64,000 bases of DNA from Erodium maritimum. Taxonomy: Eukaryota > Streptophyta > Magnoliopsida > Geraniales > Geraniaceae. Below, in pieces: positions 11,242 to 24,624 of this stretch. Positions within the stretch are counted from its first letter, which is position 1. The number at the start of each line of letters is the position of its first letter. The stretch is from assembly GCA_963921825.1 (NCBI GenBank), contig OY997594.1, forward strand, positions 439,001 through 503,000, written 5' to 3'. The translations under genes and the position numbers were made by a program. The notes under the pieces were generated by a model. The model searched no databases. It saw nothing but the letters and a program-made list of their open reading frames with translations, and was not told where the DNA came from.

Positions 11242-14200
11242 ATGGTCGATGTTGCTACGAACAAAGTGGTAATGCATCAATTCTCTGGTTATGGACTTCG
11301 ATTCCGTCTTCTTCTTTGTTGGGTGTATCTGTTTATGTTGTTTATTGCTTGTGATCTGGGGATGGCCCGGATGGGTGCTGATTTTGGGATTTTCTCATCT
11401 GTTGTTAATGTTGGTATTGATCGTAGTCTTTTATTTAGCTCATTTTTACTATCCACATCTATTTTGGAGCATACAAAGCTGCATATGTAGGAATTTTGAT
11501 TCATGTGAACTCTTATTGTTGGCTGAATCTGGATTTATTTGATGGCATAGAATAGTTTAGCATGAAGAGCGGCATTTTTGTTATCATTCTCTTTGTCCTA
11601 AATTGGGTTTTTCTTTTCCGTTTTAGTAATAGATTGAGTAGTGGGTATGAGGGTGAAGAGTGTAAAGTTAAACGCCGAAAATTGAATTCTTAATGCTTGC
11701 AAGTAGTCAAATGGGACACCTGTTTTGGGACAGAGAGATTATTTTGGAGGTGGGTTAATGTTTTTACTTCAGAATAAATGTTACATTGTGAACAAATGAT
11801 TAATGTTCTATCTCTTCCTTTTCCCTACTTTCAGGGGCACTTTTATGGCGAGACAAATGAATCCCATAAACTTGAATTTGATCTAGGAGCTTTTGTTGGA
11901 GACTTGACTGTTGAAGAAGATGGAAGTAGGTACGACTCAGCTATGGGTGGAAAGTTGAGAGCTTGCTTAGAACTTATTCAAGTTTTGTCTGCTTGATAAC
12001 TAGATATCCGATAATGCTATAGAATCTTACTGTTATTGTGAAGGGTATTAAGTCGGTTTGTGTTTCTTTAATATGAATGTTCCCCCACTTTTTCAACAAG
12101 TTGGTTTGTTGTTAAATGTAGAGAAGAACTGTATCTTTGTAATCTTCTTTCTAACTATTTCTTAGTGATAAATATATCATTCTCGTCGTGTTCTTACTGC
12201 CCTAAATGTGAATATGGAACCCTGAGAGTTCTTCTTTTACAGTGAGGATCTATCACTAGAAGGACTAGAACAAGAGCTAGAAGAATGTAAAAATGATGAT
12301 GTAAGTAATTCAAATATATTTAATTTTTTCCTTTCTTGAAGCTTGATTCTATGGAATATAGAAATACCAATACCCTTTTTATGCTTGTTCATGCTGCATT
12401 TGTCTTTTGTGTAATACCATTTTCCTTTTCTCTTTACTGTGTAATAATTTAGAAGAGCATGCCAGATTAATATATGATGGGTCAAAGTTAGATTGTCTTC
12501 TGTGCTATTTTAATACAGGTGGTTGCAAACATATTGTCTAATGGTACAAAGCTTAGGGAGTACACGAAGGGTGTTGAGAACAACTTACGCCAAGTTGAAT
12601 TCGATTCCATTCAGGTTTGCATTACTGTTAAACATTGCTAGAAATCCTTACACTTTATAGTTCATGATGATGCTGGTAACATTTGCCTTAGTTCTTGTAT
12701 ACAACTCAAACCGGATATGTTTTGGTCAATAACAAGAACCTATAATCAACCATGTTGAAAATATTGTGTTGAAGTATAACACTCCCTCCTTTTAGAATTG
12801 CTTATAGGAGGCAGGTTTTCTTGAAGTATGCTGTTCCTTATCCATAATAATTTCTTTCATTGCCTAAAGCTTGACCTGGTAGGCCCTTCATTTTTTTGCT
12901 GTCATTGTTAAGTTTTGCATGGCAATGAACATTTTGTTGTTGATTTATTATCCATCAAGAAAAACTTATAATAATATCAGCAAAAGTAGTCATAGTTCCC
13001 ACCAGGTCAGACTACACTACAGGAGTGTTTCTAGGCAAATACACATCTCTAACACATATTACACAGTATTTGGTTTCTAAATCACTATTTTTCCTGCTCC
13101 AACAATACAGGATTATATAGAAGAAAGCGATAATCTAGTCTCCCTTCATGATCAAATTCGTGATTGTGACAGCATCTTGTCACAGATGGAAACTCTCCTC
13201 AGTGGATTTCAGGTATGTTTGCTGGATTAGTATTGTTCATTTACTGGTCTTTTCTACTCAGCGGGCTGTGTGTGTGGGCTTGTGCACACTTACTAATGGC
13301 GAGGCATGCATGTTATTTTTGTCTTGGATTATGTGTGTAAGCCTTGCTTTATTATGATCATAGAGGTTAAAGAATTAAATTGTTTTCACCGAGCCTTTAT
13401 ACTCTATACAATATTTGATTTACTATAGATGTTTATTTTATGGAAATGTTTGGATCTTTGTGTATGAAATTCTAAATCTGACTGAAAACTTTTTGCTAGG
13501 CTGAAATTGGCTCTATTAGTTCAGACATAAAAATTCTTCAGGAGAAGTCTATGGACATGGGTCTTAAGCTGAAGAACCGCAAGGTATTATTACTCTTGAC
13601 TGAAAGTTCTGTTTTATAACAAACAAACAAAAAAGCTGGGAAAATCACAAAAAAACTTGGCTCTTTATTTTTTTTTATAACTTTGCTTTCTACTTTTATT
13701 ACCACAAAACCTGTTGACTAGTTTCTATTGCCTGGCATGAGATTTTATTTGCTTCATCAAGGATGCTTAGTTCATTCGCAATAGTTGGCAGTTTGTGGTA
13801 TCCGGTGCCTTGTCTATTTCATCATTTATTTTATCTGGACTTCACACTGCTAATTTGTTTATTTTCCCACAGGTGGCAGAGTCAAAATTGGCCAGATTTG
13901 TTGAAGATATCATTGTCCCACCAAGAATGGTAGACATAATTGTTGATGGAGAGGTACTCTGGGTTTATTTTTTGATTTTTTATGCAAACATGAAACATTG
14001 ATTTACAATTTTGTGGGTTTATTTCTTCCCCTTCTAGCTGTTTTCCCGTATTCTTTCATTCACTCCTTTGATTTTGGATTCAATATGCTGTTGGCATAGT
14101 TGTTCTAAGAAATTGTCATGACCTTTTTCTATCTATTTCACACAACCAATTGAGAGATCAGAGCTAATCTAGTTATGAGATTCTGCAATATCATCGATAC

Positions 14201-17200
14201 GGGTAGCTGTTCTGATATTCATTCTTGCTCTTAATGCATTTGGAAAATCTGAAACAGTTATTTCTCCCTGAAATTGATGATTGCGTAGGTTTTATATGAT
14301 TTCCTAGAAACTCAGTGCTACTATTTTGTTTCTGCTTTTGACTACTACATGCATGTTCTATAAGTTACAGAATTCAGCTGCATTACTTATACGTAGTGCA
14401 GTGTACCTAGTAAGTGGATATTTGTTCCAACATTTCCGTTTTCGTGGCTATAATGTACTTCAATTCGGATTATTATTCAGGTCAATGATGAATATTTGAG
14501 AACCCTCGAGATTCTGAGCAAGAAGCTGGAGTTCATTGAAGTAGATCTTATGGTTAGAACCTCTAAAGCTCTAAAAGATGTTCAGCCTGAGCTTGAGAAA
14601 CTTCGTCAGAAAGCAGTTTCCAAGGTAATAATAGTGTTAATCTGAACTTAACTTAGTACTTCTTTCTACTATTAAATATCTTTGTGGGTCACTATTAATA
14701 GAATACCTAATTAAGAGCATCCACTGTGGTAACACTAAGCACTTGTCTTAATTGTTTGGTGTTTCCGTTTCTCTCTCCTCAAAACACCAAGCTCTTTAAT
14801 GCATTAGCCTTTGCTCGGCTTCATTGCTTGGTGTTTCAAGCCTTTTTGTTGTTTTTCTCTCCTCAAAACACCTAGCTAAACACCAAACTTTGTTTGGCTA
14901 CTGTTTTAGTTCCAAGCTAACTTTCTCAATAAGCCTTTTTTTTAATTGTTTTCTCTCTTCTCAAAACATCAAGCTTTGCTGACTCTAGCTCCATGATTAT
15001 GTGCATCATATTGTTAACTATCATGTCATACATAACTGGATCTGGACGATTGGGAATTGTAATAATGAATTACATACCGATCTCTTTTTAGAATTAAGAT
15101 CATATATTTTATGATGTCTAAAGAAGACATTTACTAATAAGTGTATAAACTAATGAAAATGTATGTGCCTTGTCTCAGTGGGTTGGTATGATGAAAAGAA
15201 CCAACCCATGTAAGATTTCTATTCCTTCATGAAGAAAAAGTTTATTCAAGTATATTGATCTTTCTGTAGGTGTTTGAGTTCATAGCTCAGAAGCTCCATG
15301 CATTGAGAAAACCAAAAACAAATATCCAAATCCTTCAACAGAATGTGCTTCTGAAGTACAAGTGAGTAATATTTGTACTTGTTAAGATCTTAATTATTGG
15401 GCATTCTAGGACTTTACTATCGAACAGTACTCAGTTTTATTTCACTGGGTTTGCTATGGATAATCTGTAGACTGATGCTTGTCAAAGCACCTCTATTCTT
15501 TAGAAGCTAGTATGTTTTCCAAATAACTTTTCACTGTACTTTTTATTGTTATATTTTATAAATATCATTCTTATTATTTGAAAATGTATTGCTGTGTAAC
15601 TCCTTTTAGCATCCACAGTGGACACGCCCCCTCTGGGGGCTCTAAGCATTATGTGCTTAGTTTTTCATCCACATTATTGTTATATTTTATAAATATCATT
15701 CTTATTATTTGAAAATGTATTGCTGTGTAACTCCTTTTAGCATCCACAGTGGACACGCCCCCTCTGGGGGCTCTAAGCGTTATGTGCTTAGTTTTTCATC
15801 CACATTGCCGGGCATTGCCTTGGTGATGCTCCGGGTTTAATTTTATCCAAAACAATGGATTTTGTTATTATTATTGTAAATAACTTATACAAATTGCAAA
15901 TACAATTTATTATATAAAATGGAAATTGTAAATACGTAACATAATTGGCACATGTTGACTGGAAGATGGGAGGAGGCGACGCCTTGCGCAGTAGCACTAA
16001 CGCCCAGTGCAAGCGCGGAAGCACCCATTCTCTCTCCTGCTTTTGACGTTAAGTGTCCCCTGAGTGATAGCCGATAGGCATTGGGGATTCCCTTAGTGAT
16101 TCCAGAAAGCTATAGATTATATTTCATTTAATTGCCTGTAGGTAGTACATTTTTACGCTGTGAGAAAAAAATATCTAAATTGAGCTTTCATGTAGGTACG
16201 CTATTTCGTTTTTAAAGGAACATGGCAAAGAGGTATATGTTGAGGTCCGTGCAGCATACATTGACACAATGAACAAGGTGATTGCTACAACATCAATTTT
16301 GTGTGAAAAAAGATTGTGCAGATTACTGGCAAATCTTTATATGAATGCTCAAAGAAACCTGTTAATCATATCAATGTATCAATGCTTCTGCCATTGTTGA
16401 AACAATGCTGCTTATTGTGCAGGTTCTCAGTGCACATTTTCGTGCTTATATTCAGGCACTGGAGAAACTAAAATTAGATATAGCAACATATAACGATTTG
16501 ATCGGCGTGGATACGAGCACTAGTATGTTTTCACGAGGAAGAGAACCACTCAAGAATCGATCTGCCGTTTTTGCTCTGGGAGAGAGGATACATGTTTTAA
16601 AGGTTTTGCTGCTGACTCTATTGCATATGGCAGTCTTTATTCATGTCAAAGTTAATAACAGTTTCTTCACGCTGGACATCGTTTTTTACTGGTTTCAGGA
16701 GATTGATCAACCTGCTTTAATTCCACATATAGCTGAAGCGAGCTCAAACAAGTATCCTTATGAAATCCTCTTTAGGAGCTTGCAAAAACTGCTTATGGAT
16801 ACTGCTACCTCTGAGTACAAAGTTTTTCTATGATCTTTGTGTATTAATTTCTCAATGCTTTTCTGATTTTGCAAGCTGACCGTGTCCTCTCGTATACTGC
16901 AGGTATATTTTCTGTGATGATTTCTTTGGGGAAGAAGCCATATTTACTGAGATTTTTGCTGGTAAGAAAAACACAATTTTTTTATTGATACATCCGATAT
17001 TTAAAGAAAGGGAAATCTGTAGCTCCCAACTTCCATCATAAGAGCGTCTCCAATGCATTAGCCTTCACTTGGCTACTTGCAAAATTTCATTTTCTCCCTC
17101 CTGAATTAGCCAAGCTATAACAGTGCAATTAGCCCATGCTTGGCTAATTCAGAAATTTCTTCCAAATTTAGGTTTCTCTCTCATCAAATCCGTATTATAG

Positions 17201-20188
17201 CCGAGCACTCGGCTATTTGCTCGGCTAAACCAAATCGTCAAGCTCTTTAAGCCGAGCTTTAGCCTCCCATTGGAGATGCTCTTATACTTTGTGATAACTT
17301 TCCTCATGCTTCAAATGATCAGGTCCATTTGCAGTCATTGATGAGCACTTCAATTCTGTTCTTCCAAATTCTTACGATGCCATTGGTTTAATGCTCATGA
17401 TACGCATAATTCACCAGCACCAGGTATTTACTGATTTTTATATCACTCTGTCATATATATATTTATATATATGAGTTCCTTCCTGTTTTTATTTTCCTTT
17501 CAGCTCATCATGTCGCGGCGGAGGATTCCTTGCTTGGACTCATATTTAGACAAGGTCTGTATACTCTTTTCGAAAATACTAAAAAAGGTGTTTATGTTTG
17601 AGCTTTGGCTTATCTACCACTGTAATTTTAGCTGTGCGGTAATCTGAAACTAGCTGATAGATTTATTTCTTATTACCATTTATCGGGTGTGGTTACCTAG
17701 CTCTCATTGTTGCAAGCTGGTATAAACCATAGGATTATAATTAGGAATAGTTGCAAAACTTTAGGTGAACTATACACCTTTTGCAAATACTATAGGTGAA
17801 CTATTTTTTTTTGCAAATGACATCCCCAACTATTTTACGTCTGCAAATCCGTTATCCTTACTGGAAATTAGTTTTGTTACAGTCACATGACTTCACATTT
17901 TTTTGGATATGACAGTTTTTCCCTTTATAGTATACGTTTTTTGCAATTTGTAACCCTCACGTATACATGTTTTGCAATTTGGAACCCTTATGTACACACT
18001 TTTGTACAGTTAATTTCGACTTTTAGCAAAAAAAAACTTAGGTCGATTTGCGGACCGAAAATAGTTGGGGAAGGTCATTTGCAAAAAAATGTAGTTCACC
18101 GGTAGTATTTGCAAAACGCGCAAAAGTTCACCGCAAATTTTGCAATTATTCATTTAAAATTTTAATTATAGAAAATCTCACTCTGCTACCCTTAATTATG
18201 CACCTTTCTCAATCAACTACTCCTAAGTTTAAAGAGTTTTGACAACCCCCTAAGTCTTTTTAGCCTCAATTTACGCAAATCCTGTAACTTTTGGCAGTGA
18301 AATTACAAAATTACCCTTTATTTTATTATGATTTCCACATGAGGGTAATTTCATCATTATATAGTGAGAATAGTACAACTTTATAACCTTAAACCTATGA
18401 GTACATAGACTCACTATAATACAAACTGGTTACTTGTTGAAAAGATTAGAATTGAAGATCCCATAATGTGGACTAATCTTATATGGAATGGAACCGAGCA
18501 GGTTAATATTTCTCTGTGGCCTCGCTTCAAGATGGTATTTGACTTGCACCTCAACAGCATGCGCAATGCGAACGTGAGGGCGTTGTGGGAAGACGATGTT
18601 CATGCTCATTATGTTATGAGACGTTATGCGGAATTCACGGCTTCACTTATTCACCTCAATGTCGAATATGGTGATGGGCAGGTTAGATGGCTTTGTAGGG
18701 TGTGATAAGTTTTTACTGTTACGTTTCTGAATAGGCTTTGTTACTTATAGAATGTATAGCCCTTGATGTTTCCACAGCTTGAGTGGAACTTGGAACGTCT
18801 GAGGATGGCCATTGATGACTTGCTTATCAAACTTGCAAAGCTGTTTCCAAAACCGAAGCTACAGACCATTTTTCTGATAAACAACTACGATATGACTATC
18901 GCTGTTCTGAAGGTAAGGAAATTGTTTTTATGGATAATTGCAAAAAAGTACCCTGTGGTATTCATTTTTTTTGCAAGTTGTAGCCCTGTTCTTTGAATGA
19001 GTGCATAAACGTACCTAGGAGTTGTTTTATTGCAATGTGTGTAAATTTGTGTCAAAATGGTGGTTTTACCCTTGAAAATTCAATTTAAAAAAAATAGTAA
19101 GTAACTAACAAAAAATCCAGATGTGGTTTGAAGAACGATACAATACTTTGAAGTCTTGGGATGTGGTTTTAATTATATTCATTTGATCTCAGGAAGCTGG
19201 TCCAGAAGGTGGGAAAATTCAATTACATTTTGAGGATTTGCTGAAGAGCAACACTGCACTATTTGTGGTAAGTAAGCTCTTACATTATGAGAAAAAGTGA
19301 CTGTATTATCAAAGGTTAACTTGATTAACACCCCCCTTTGACCTTTTTATTTCTCAAATACACATTGTAAAGGTGGGGTTATCAGTAACACGCTGTCACT
19401 TCTGCTCCTGAAGCTGTTTGCATTTTTACATTGCTCATTCCTTTCTGCAGGAAGAACTGCTTCTAGAGCAATTCGGGGATTTAATTAAATTCGTGAAAAC
19501 CAGAGCCTGTAAGTACTTCCCAAATTTATTCATCAACTCTTCCACATTTTTTTATATTATCATAAAAGGATAATTTCTCAACAGTACCCCGAACTTTGTC
19601 TTTTTGTTGCAATTCGTATGAAAATGACGATAACTAAAGAACAAAAAATCCAAATTTTCATATCCTTTAGTTTTTTTCCTCTTTGTACCGTACTGAGTAA
19701 GAAATTTAAGTGATGAAAATTTGGGTTTTTTGCTCTTTACAAAGTGCAACAAAAGACAAGTTCAAGACACTTTTTTTGCAATTATCAGAGATGGCTGCAA
19801 ATTGCAACAAGTGAATACCTCGGGGTATTTTGATGCAAACATCCCCGTCATAAAATGACTTACTTACACGTTATATCTACCAGCGGAGGACCAAAGCTCG
19901 ACCCCCGAAAGACCCATAACAGTTGCAGAAGTCGAGCCACTCGTTAAGGACTTTGCAAACCGATGGAAAACTGCAATAGAACTGATGCACAAAGACGTCA
20001 TCACGTCTTTCAGCAATTTCTTGTGTGGAATGGAGATCCTGAGGGCCGCACTCACTCAGCTTCTGCTTTACTACACCCGTCTCTCTGATTGCATCAAGAA
20101 GGTGCCCGGCGGGTCTGCGCTGAACAAGGACCTCATCTCGATATCTTCCATCATGTACGAGATCAGGAAATACTCGAGGACTTTCTAG
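11242..20188 (+). CDS. VPS52: Vacuolar protein sorting-associated protein 52 (GARP/EARP subunit)
   Basis: A 706-aa protein in 20 coding exons: 11242-11268, 11835-11929, 12243-12300, 12519-12614, 13111-13212, 13500-13583, 13873-13953, 14481-14624, 15270-15361, 16196-16277, 16423-16602, 16699-16814, 16903-16961, 17323-17423, 17504-17554, 18502-18681, 18778-18912, 19193-19267, 19451-19508, 19884-20188. All introns are GT-AG and the phase is kept throughout. Vps52 is a core subunit of the tethering complex that receives endosome-derived vesicles at the trans-Golgi; the Arabidopsis counterpart (POKY POLLEN TUBE) is needed for pollen tube growth. Visible landmarks: FDLGAFVGDL near the N-terminus, a helical coiled-coil part (TKLREYTKGVENN, ILSQMETLLSGFQ), KNRSAVFALGERI in the middle, and NFLCGMEILRAALTQLLLYY near the end. 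Length matches the plant family (about 707 aa). The short first exon (9 codons) is the least certain part. Confidence 0.95.
11586..11752. mobile_element. Stowaway-like MITE in VPS52 intron 1
   Basis: The left end TCTCTTTGTCCTAAATTGGG and the right end GGGACACCTGTTTTGGGACA are imperfect inverted copies, matching the Stowaway end type also seen at 8033-8295. It lies between exon 1 (ends 11268) and exon 2 (starts 11835). Confidence 0.6.
14704..15000. mobile_element. MITE-like sequence in VPS52 intron 8
   Basis: It starts with GAGCATCCACTGTGG, the common plant MITE end type. It then holds repeats of 'tctctcctcaaaacacca' and 'gtttggtgtttc' in both orientations, giving foldback character. The right end is not clear. 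It lies wholly within the intron 14625-15269. Confidence 0.5.
15541..15802. repeat. 131-bp tandem duplication in VPS52 intron 9
   Basis: The block 15541-15671 is repeated at 15672-15802, differing by eye at one position within the core (gcattatg against gcgttatg). Each copy contains the MITE-like phrase 'agcatccacagtggacacgc'. A further MITE-like stretch follows to about 16080. High similarity suggests a recent event. Confidence 0.85.
17041..17284. mobile_element. MITE with terminal inverted repeats in VPS52 intron 13
   Basis: The ends AGAGCGTCTCCAATGCATTAG and its imperfect inverse CCATTGGAGATGCTCT enclose about 240 bp, flanked by TA dinucleotides. The inside is repetitive for 'gccgagc' and 'ttggcta'. 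Non-coding. Confidence 0.7.
17747..18150. mobile_element. foldback MITE in VPS52 intron 15
   Basis: The left arm (ATAGTTGCAAAACTTTAGGTGAAC, then TTTGCAAATGACATCCCCAACTATTTT) is matched in reverse by the right arm (AAAATAGTTGGGGAAGGTCATTTGCAAA, then GTTCACCG...TTTTGCAATTAT). The element could fold into a long hairpin. It is related in style to the GGGATAATTGCAAAAAAGTA family elsewhere in the window. Confidence 0.65.
19566..19840. mobile_element. foldback MITE of the 'ATAATTGCAAAAAAGTACC' family in VPS52 intron 19
   Basis: It begins GGATAATTTCTCAACAGTACCCCGAAC and ends near TACCTCGGGGTATTTTGATGC. Inner arms around 'aaaaatccaaattttcatatcc' and 'gatgaaaatttgggttttttg' are inverted copies. A partial relative sits in intron 17 (about 18935-19130). 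Confidence 0.55.
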
Positions 20189-21541
20189 GCATCTTGTGAT
20201 GAACTCAGGTGTATTTCTATGGAGGAAATGGCCTCTGTTGATGTTGTAATCGATACAAGGGGTATCGTCAAGCACACACCCTGCACGACCTTCTAATTTA
20301 AGGAATACACAGTATGTGTTGTGATCAGGAACACACATGCACCTTTATGATAAATACAAAAAAAAAACACTGGTTTCGTTAATTTTCTAACGGTTGTGTT
20401 AGTTTGGGTCACATCTTTTGCACAGAGGGTTTGATGTCGTTAATCAAAATCAACGGGACTCGTGGATTTTTGTATTTATGAAAAAGGTGACAATGTGTTC
20501 CTGATAAGGCAGTACTTATATTGTGTGCTTTTTGCAAATCAAAGGTCATCAAGGGGGTGTTTATAACGTTTTCCCTTGGTATAATCGGGCTGCGTTTGAA
20601 ATGTTCCATGTAGAAGAGCAACATGATTGAAGTTGTCAAAACCGTTGTAGGATGATGTTTGTATCAACTACAATTGCAGAACTGTAAGCTTGAAATCTTC
20701 CAAGTGTTTGCATTTAATTGTGAGACATACTCATATACATCTCAATATTTGAAATGTTCCAAGTGTTTGTATTATTTAGGGAAAATCAACTTTGTGACAT
20801 AAACTAATAATTCATCTCAATATTTGAATCAGCTCATGATTTTTAGGAGGGTTTGGTTACAAAATTAAGGGCTCCGTTAATTTCTAAAACTATACCTGAT
20901 GAACTGTTCACGTGCAAAAAACTACCTTGTGTATTGTCCATGCCTTTGTCCACGGCTAACAAAATACTTATTTTTCGTCCATGTTTTTAAGGTGCATAAA
21001 ATACTGTCCAATGTCGTCTGCTAGAAAAATGTAATTGCCGATAAACTATTGAATGCATTATGCATTGCCCTCAAAACTATTAATGCATTATGAATTGCTC
21101 ATTGATCTACTGCAAAATAACTTGTTATCCGAAATGATAAGCCAAAGCTAGAATCCATTGTTTCCTACAAAATGACGGTTTTGTACACCTTAAAAACGTA
21201 GACAAAAGATAAAGGTATTTTGGCCGTGAACAATACTTTAAGGTAGGTTTTGACAATCAACCCTAAAGATTATGTGCTACTCTGACAAACTATATTTTAT
21301 AAATGTAGATAAAATAATGAATTTACAGACGAGATAAACTTTTCACAACCTTGTTCCATATATTTACAGAAATGTACATCTCAAACTAAACTTGAAAGTT
21401 TCCACAAACTAGCAAAAACATCAAATCACTTCCTAACAAACACACTTAAAAGTCATAGTACAGTCAATTGAAATGCATAAATGCTACTGAAAGATGACTT
21501 GTTCTTCACAAGTCATATATATACCAAGTCATGTCGTCGAA
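20189..21541. other. spacer between convergent VPS52 and the 305-aa gene
   Basis: It probably holds both 3' UTRs. About 20250-20580 resembles the 'GGGAAAACGTTATAAACACCCCC' MITE family (AACGTTTTCCC at its right end, with 'gtgacaatgtgttcctgataa' inside). A second inverted-repeat-rich piece at about 20870-21260 has 'cgtgcaaaaaactaccttgtgtattgtc' against 'ggccgtgaacaatactttaaggtaggttttga'. No gene is seen. Confidence 0.5.
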
Positions 21542-24500
21542 TTAAGATTTTTGGGTCCGAGCCACAACCACGACCAAGAACACCATAACACAGAGCATGT
21601 AAGATTGAGTCACCAATCTATCGAAAGGATCCGATGCTCCAGCTTCCTCCTCATGGCCCGGAGATGGAAATAACTGGTTCACAAGCTTCGTGATTTTTTC
21701 GATTATGCTACATGCTCTTGCTTTTGTACCGTTGAGAATCCACCTTACAAACTCCGATGCTAGATTGGAGTTTTTTGAGTTCTGTTCTGAACTGAGACGA
21801 CCGTTTCGTGCAGCTACATATAACATAGGAGTTTCACGATGTAAATGTACTAATCAACACTTGATGGCTTGTGAGATATGAACGTAAAAAACCCATGATA
21901 GTTAACAATAAAAGTTGCAAAATAGTCAATGCTCTATTAAAAGATGATATTCCAATCTTAGTTATGACCCTTATGATAAGAAACAAAGTATGATTATTGT
22001 TGCTTCTCTTCATAAAATAGAATGCAAGAAACCGATTTTATGTTGAATAAAGAAACTAATGAACTTGATGCTAACCTGAATGGAACGCCCGTCTGAGATC
22101 CGCTACAACCTCGTTCTTCAAAACAGCATCCCACACGGCTCTATCTGAAGATAGAGAAATGACCATTCTCTACAGATACATTTCAATCTTAGTTACGGCC
22201 TTATGATCTCATCATCCGGTGTACAATATCAAACCATAAAAGGACAATCTCACTAAAATACACTAATCTTGCCACATTTCTTTCTTAACTACATTGACTT
22301 TCAAATTTTCTCACTTGAATATAATAAATTACGAAAAATACCCCCTACAGCAATTTAGGGAACTTAGGCAAACTCTATTGTAGTAGTTGCATATTTTTGA
22401 AAGTAAATGAAGATTTTTTTTTTCATTTATTACCAAAATAGAGTAAAGTGAGAAAAATTGAAAGTTTAGTATAGTTGGTTGAGAAAATTTATAAGTCCAA
22501 GTGTACCTGAACAGATGGGTCGGTTTGAAGCAAATGGAAAGCATCATAAACTCTGTCGTATCCATTAGTTTGTAACGTCCGTGAGTTACACAAATGCAGA
22601 GAGGGCTCCTTCCAGTCCAACTCTGGTCTAACCCGAGAAACTCTGCAACATATAAACAATTTATTTGGTAAATTTAGCGGGGGGAAATCAAACTAGCTCA
22701 ATTATACTAGATTACATATTCAATAGCTATAGAATTCATATAGCAAACAGTTCAAGATCTTGTACAATTCAAGCTTAATTTTCTTCCTCTTTGTTCCTTA
22801 CAAAGCATAAGAAATGTAAGGGCTATGAAAATTTGGATTTTCTGTTCTTTAATTAATATTTTTTAATTTTAAACTTCTAAGTGCATAATTGTCAATTTGA
22901 AATAAATAAATTTATAAAACGACAAGTTCAGGAAATTTTTTTGACTTTATCAAAAAATAGGGTTACAAATTGTACAGTCTCAGGATCCTTTTTTGCAATT
23001 ATCCCCAATATCAATTCAACTTTCAGTAACACGTTAAAGATTGTATGACATTGACAGCAAAGTTTTAAGAAGAGAAATTGAAAGTGCAATCATATGCCAA
23101 AATTGAATAAAAAACACGCAAAAGCATATAAACTCAAAGTTAATCTACAATTGCTATCCTGTCACTATCACCATTTTTGTTGATATTAGGAAACCTTTGA
23201 TTGCAAGTTTAACCAATCTATTCTTGAGCTTAAATAAATATTTGCCCATACCAATTTTACGATAAGCTTGAGTAATGAGTCATACATTCAAATTACAGGT
23301 CCACCTTGTCAATATAATAACCTAATTTGCAAGAGCTGGACCAGGCAATTAGGCTGGCTCTTACCTAAGCCAAAGCTTACTATGTAGCACATAATGAATG
23401 GTGAAATAAAAACAATAATTGCAAAAAAGTACATAGGTATTTTTTTTGTAACATGTAAGTATGTAACCCTCTTTTTTGATAACTATAAAACATACCATGA
23501 ACTTGTCTTTTATTACAATTTATATAAAATGTCAGTTTTACCCTTACAATTTGGATTTAAAATTTAATGGGTAAAAAAATCTAAATTTTCATGTCCTTAA
23601 TTTTCTTCCTTTTTGTCTTTGATCCTTGGATATGAGTAATAAGTTAAGGCGTATGAAAATTTGGATTTTTTGTCCTTCAATTATTATTTTTAAACTTAAA
23701 TTCCTAAGGGTAAAATTGTCATTTTGAACCAAATTTATATCAAGTGCAATAAAAATCAAATTCATGACATTTTTTTGCAATTTTCAAACAAGAGGACTAC
23801 AAGTGAATACTTTTTAAAAATATGGTACAAACCCAAAAAAAAATCATTGACAAGAACAATCAATTGTGGGTCTCAAAACCAAAATTGGTTTGGCTCCACC
23901 ATTCAACAACTACATCAACATTAGAAGACCAAAATTGGCTTGGCTCCACCATTCAGTAACTACATCAACATTAGAGAATCAATCTGATAATAGTTAAAGC
24001 TGATAATGAAACACACATACAAATCATCTCAAAGGACACAAACAAAAACAGTAAAGCCAATACAAATCCAAAAAAAAAACCCACAATCCTGAACCAACCA
24101 ATCAGCCCATGCAATTTCTATCCACAAAAATCACAAAAGTATAAAATCATAAGCAATTGCAAGATCAGTATCACAAAAAATTCAAAACCCAGAAGCAAAA
24201 ACACTCACTGTTTGAGAGCAGAAACAGCTTCTTCAACCTCGTCCAAGGTCGGCACAGGGCCGAGAACAGAATCATCAAAAAACCCATCTCGCCTACAATC
24301 ATCTTCGTCCTCGGAGACCCATTCGAAATCATCGTCGTACAGAGGGTACGAGGAGAGAAATGGGTGAATGGGTGTCGAAGGAGAGTCCAGGGACAGCGAG
24401 AGGCTGCGAGAGAGATTGGGTTTTTCAGCAGACGAAGCTCTGGGGGAGCTGGTGGTGGTTGAGGAGGAAGATGAGTAGCCGAAGGTTCTAGAAGCCGACC

Positions 24501-24624
24501 CAGTTGGTGTTCCGGCGCCGGGAGCAGATCCGGCGGCGGCGGCGGCTCGGCCGAGTGTCCTGAAGAAGCCGCCTCTTCCGCCGGAGAACATGGGTCCTTG
24601 TGGTCCTGCTCCTCCTCCTCCCAT
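21542..24624 (-). CDS. Uncharacterised plant protein with acidic motif and C-terminal membrane anchor
   Basis: A 305-aa protein in four exons read on the - strand: 24624-24209, 22642-22507, 22169-22076 and 21813-21542, with phases that agree. I chose the ATG at 24624 (MGGGGAGPQGP); an ATG 10 codons upstream (24654) is also possible. The N-terminal 110 residues are Gly/Ala/Ser-rich and low complexity, then comes an acidic patch (DDDFEWVSEDEDD), then VYDAFHLLQTDPSVQRMVIS and AVWDAVLKNEVVADLRRAF. The C-terminus has one hydrophobic stretch (SYMLCVMVFLVVVVA) followed by RTQKS, the layout of a tail-anchored membrane protein facing the cytosol. I do not know its function. It may belong to the plant family loosely annotated 'senescence-associated', but that is from memory and weak. 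Confidence 0.82.
23416..23823. mobile_element. foldback MITE in the first intron of the 305-aa gene
   Basis: It starts ATAATTGCAAAAAAGTACATAGG and ends with the inverse pattern (CAAGAGGACTACAAGTGAATAC). Inside, 'ttttacccttacaatttggattt' is matched by 'aaacttaaattcctaagggtaaaat'. Same family as 34054-34474 and 43949-44335. A further degraded relative lies at about 22780-23010. Confidence 0.6.
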
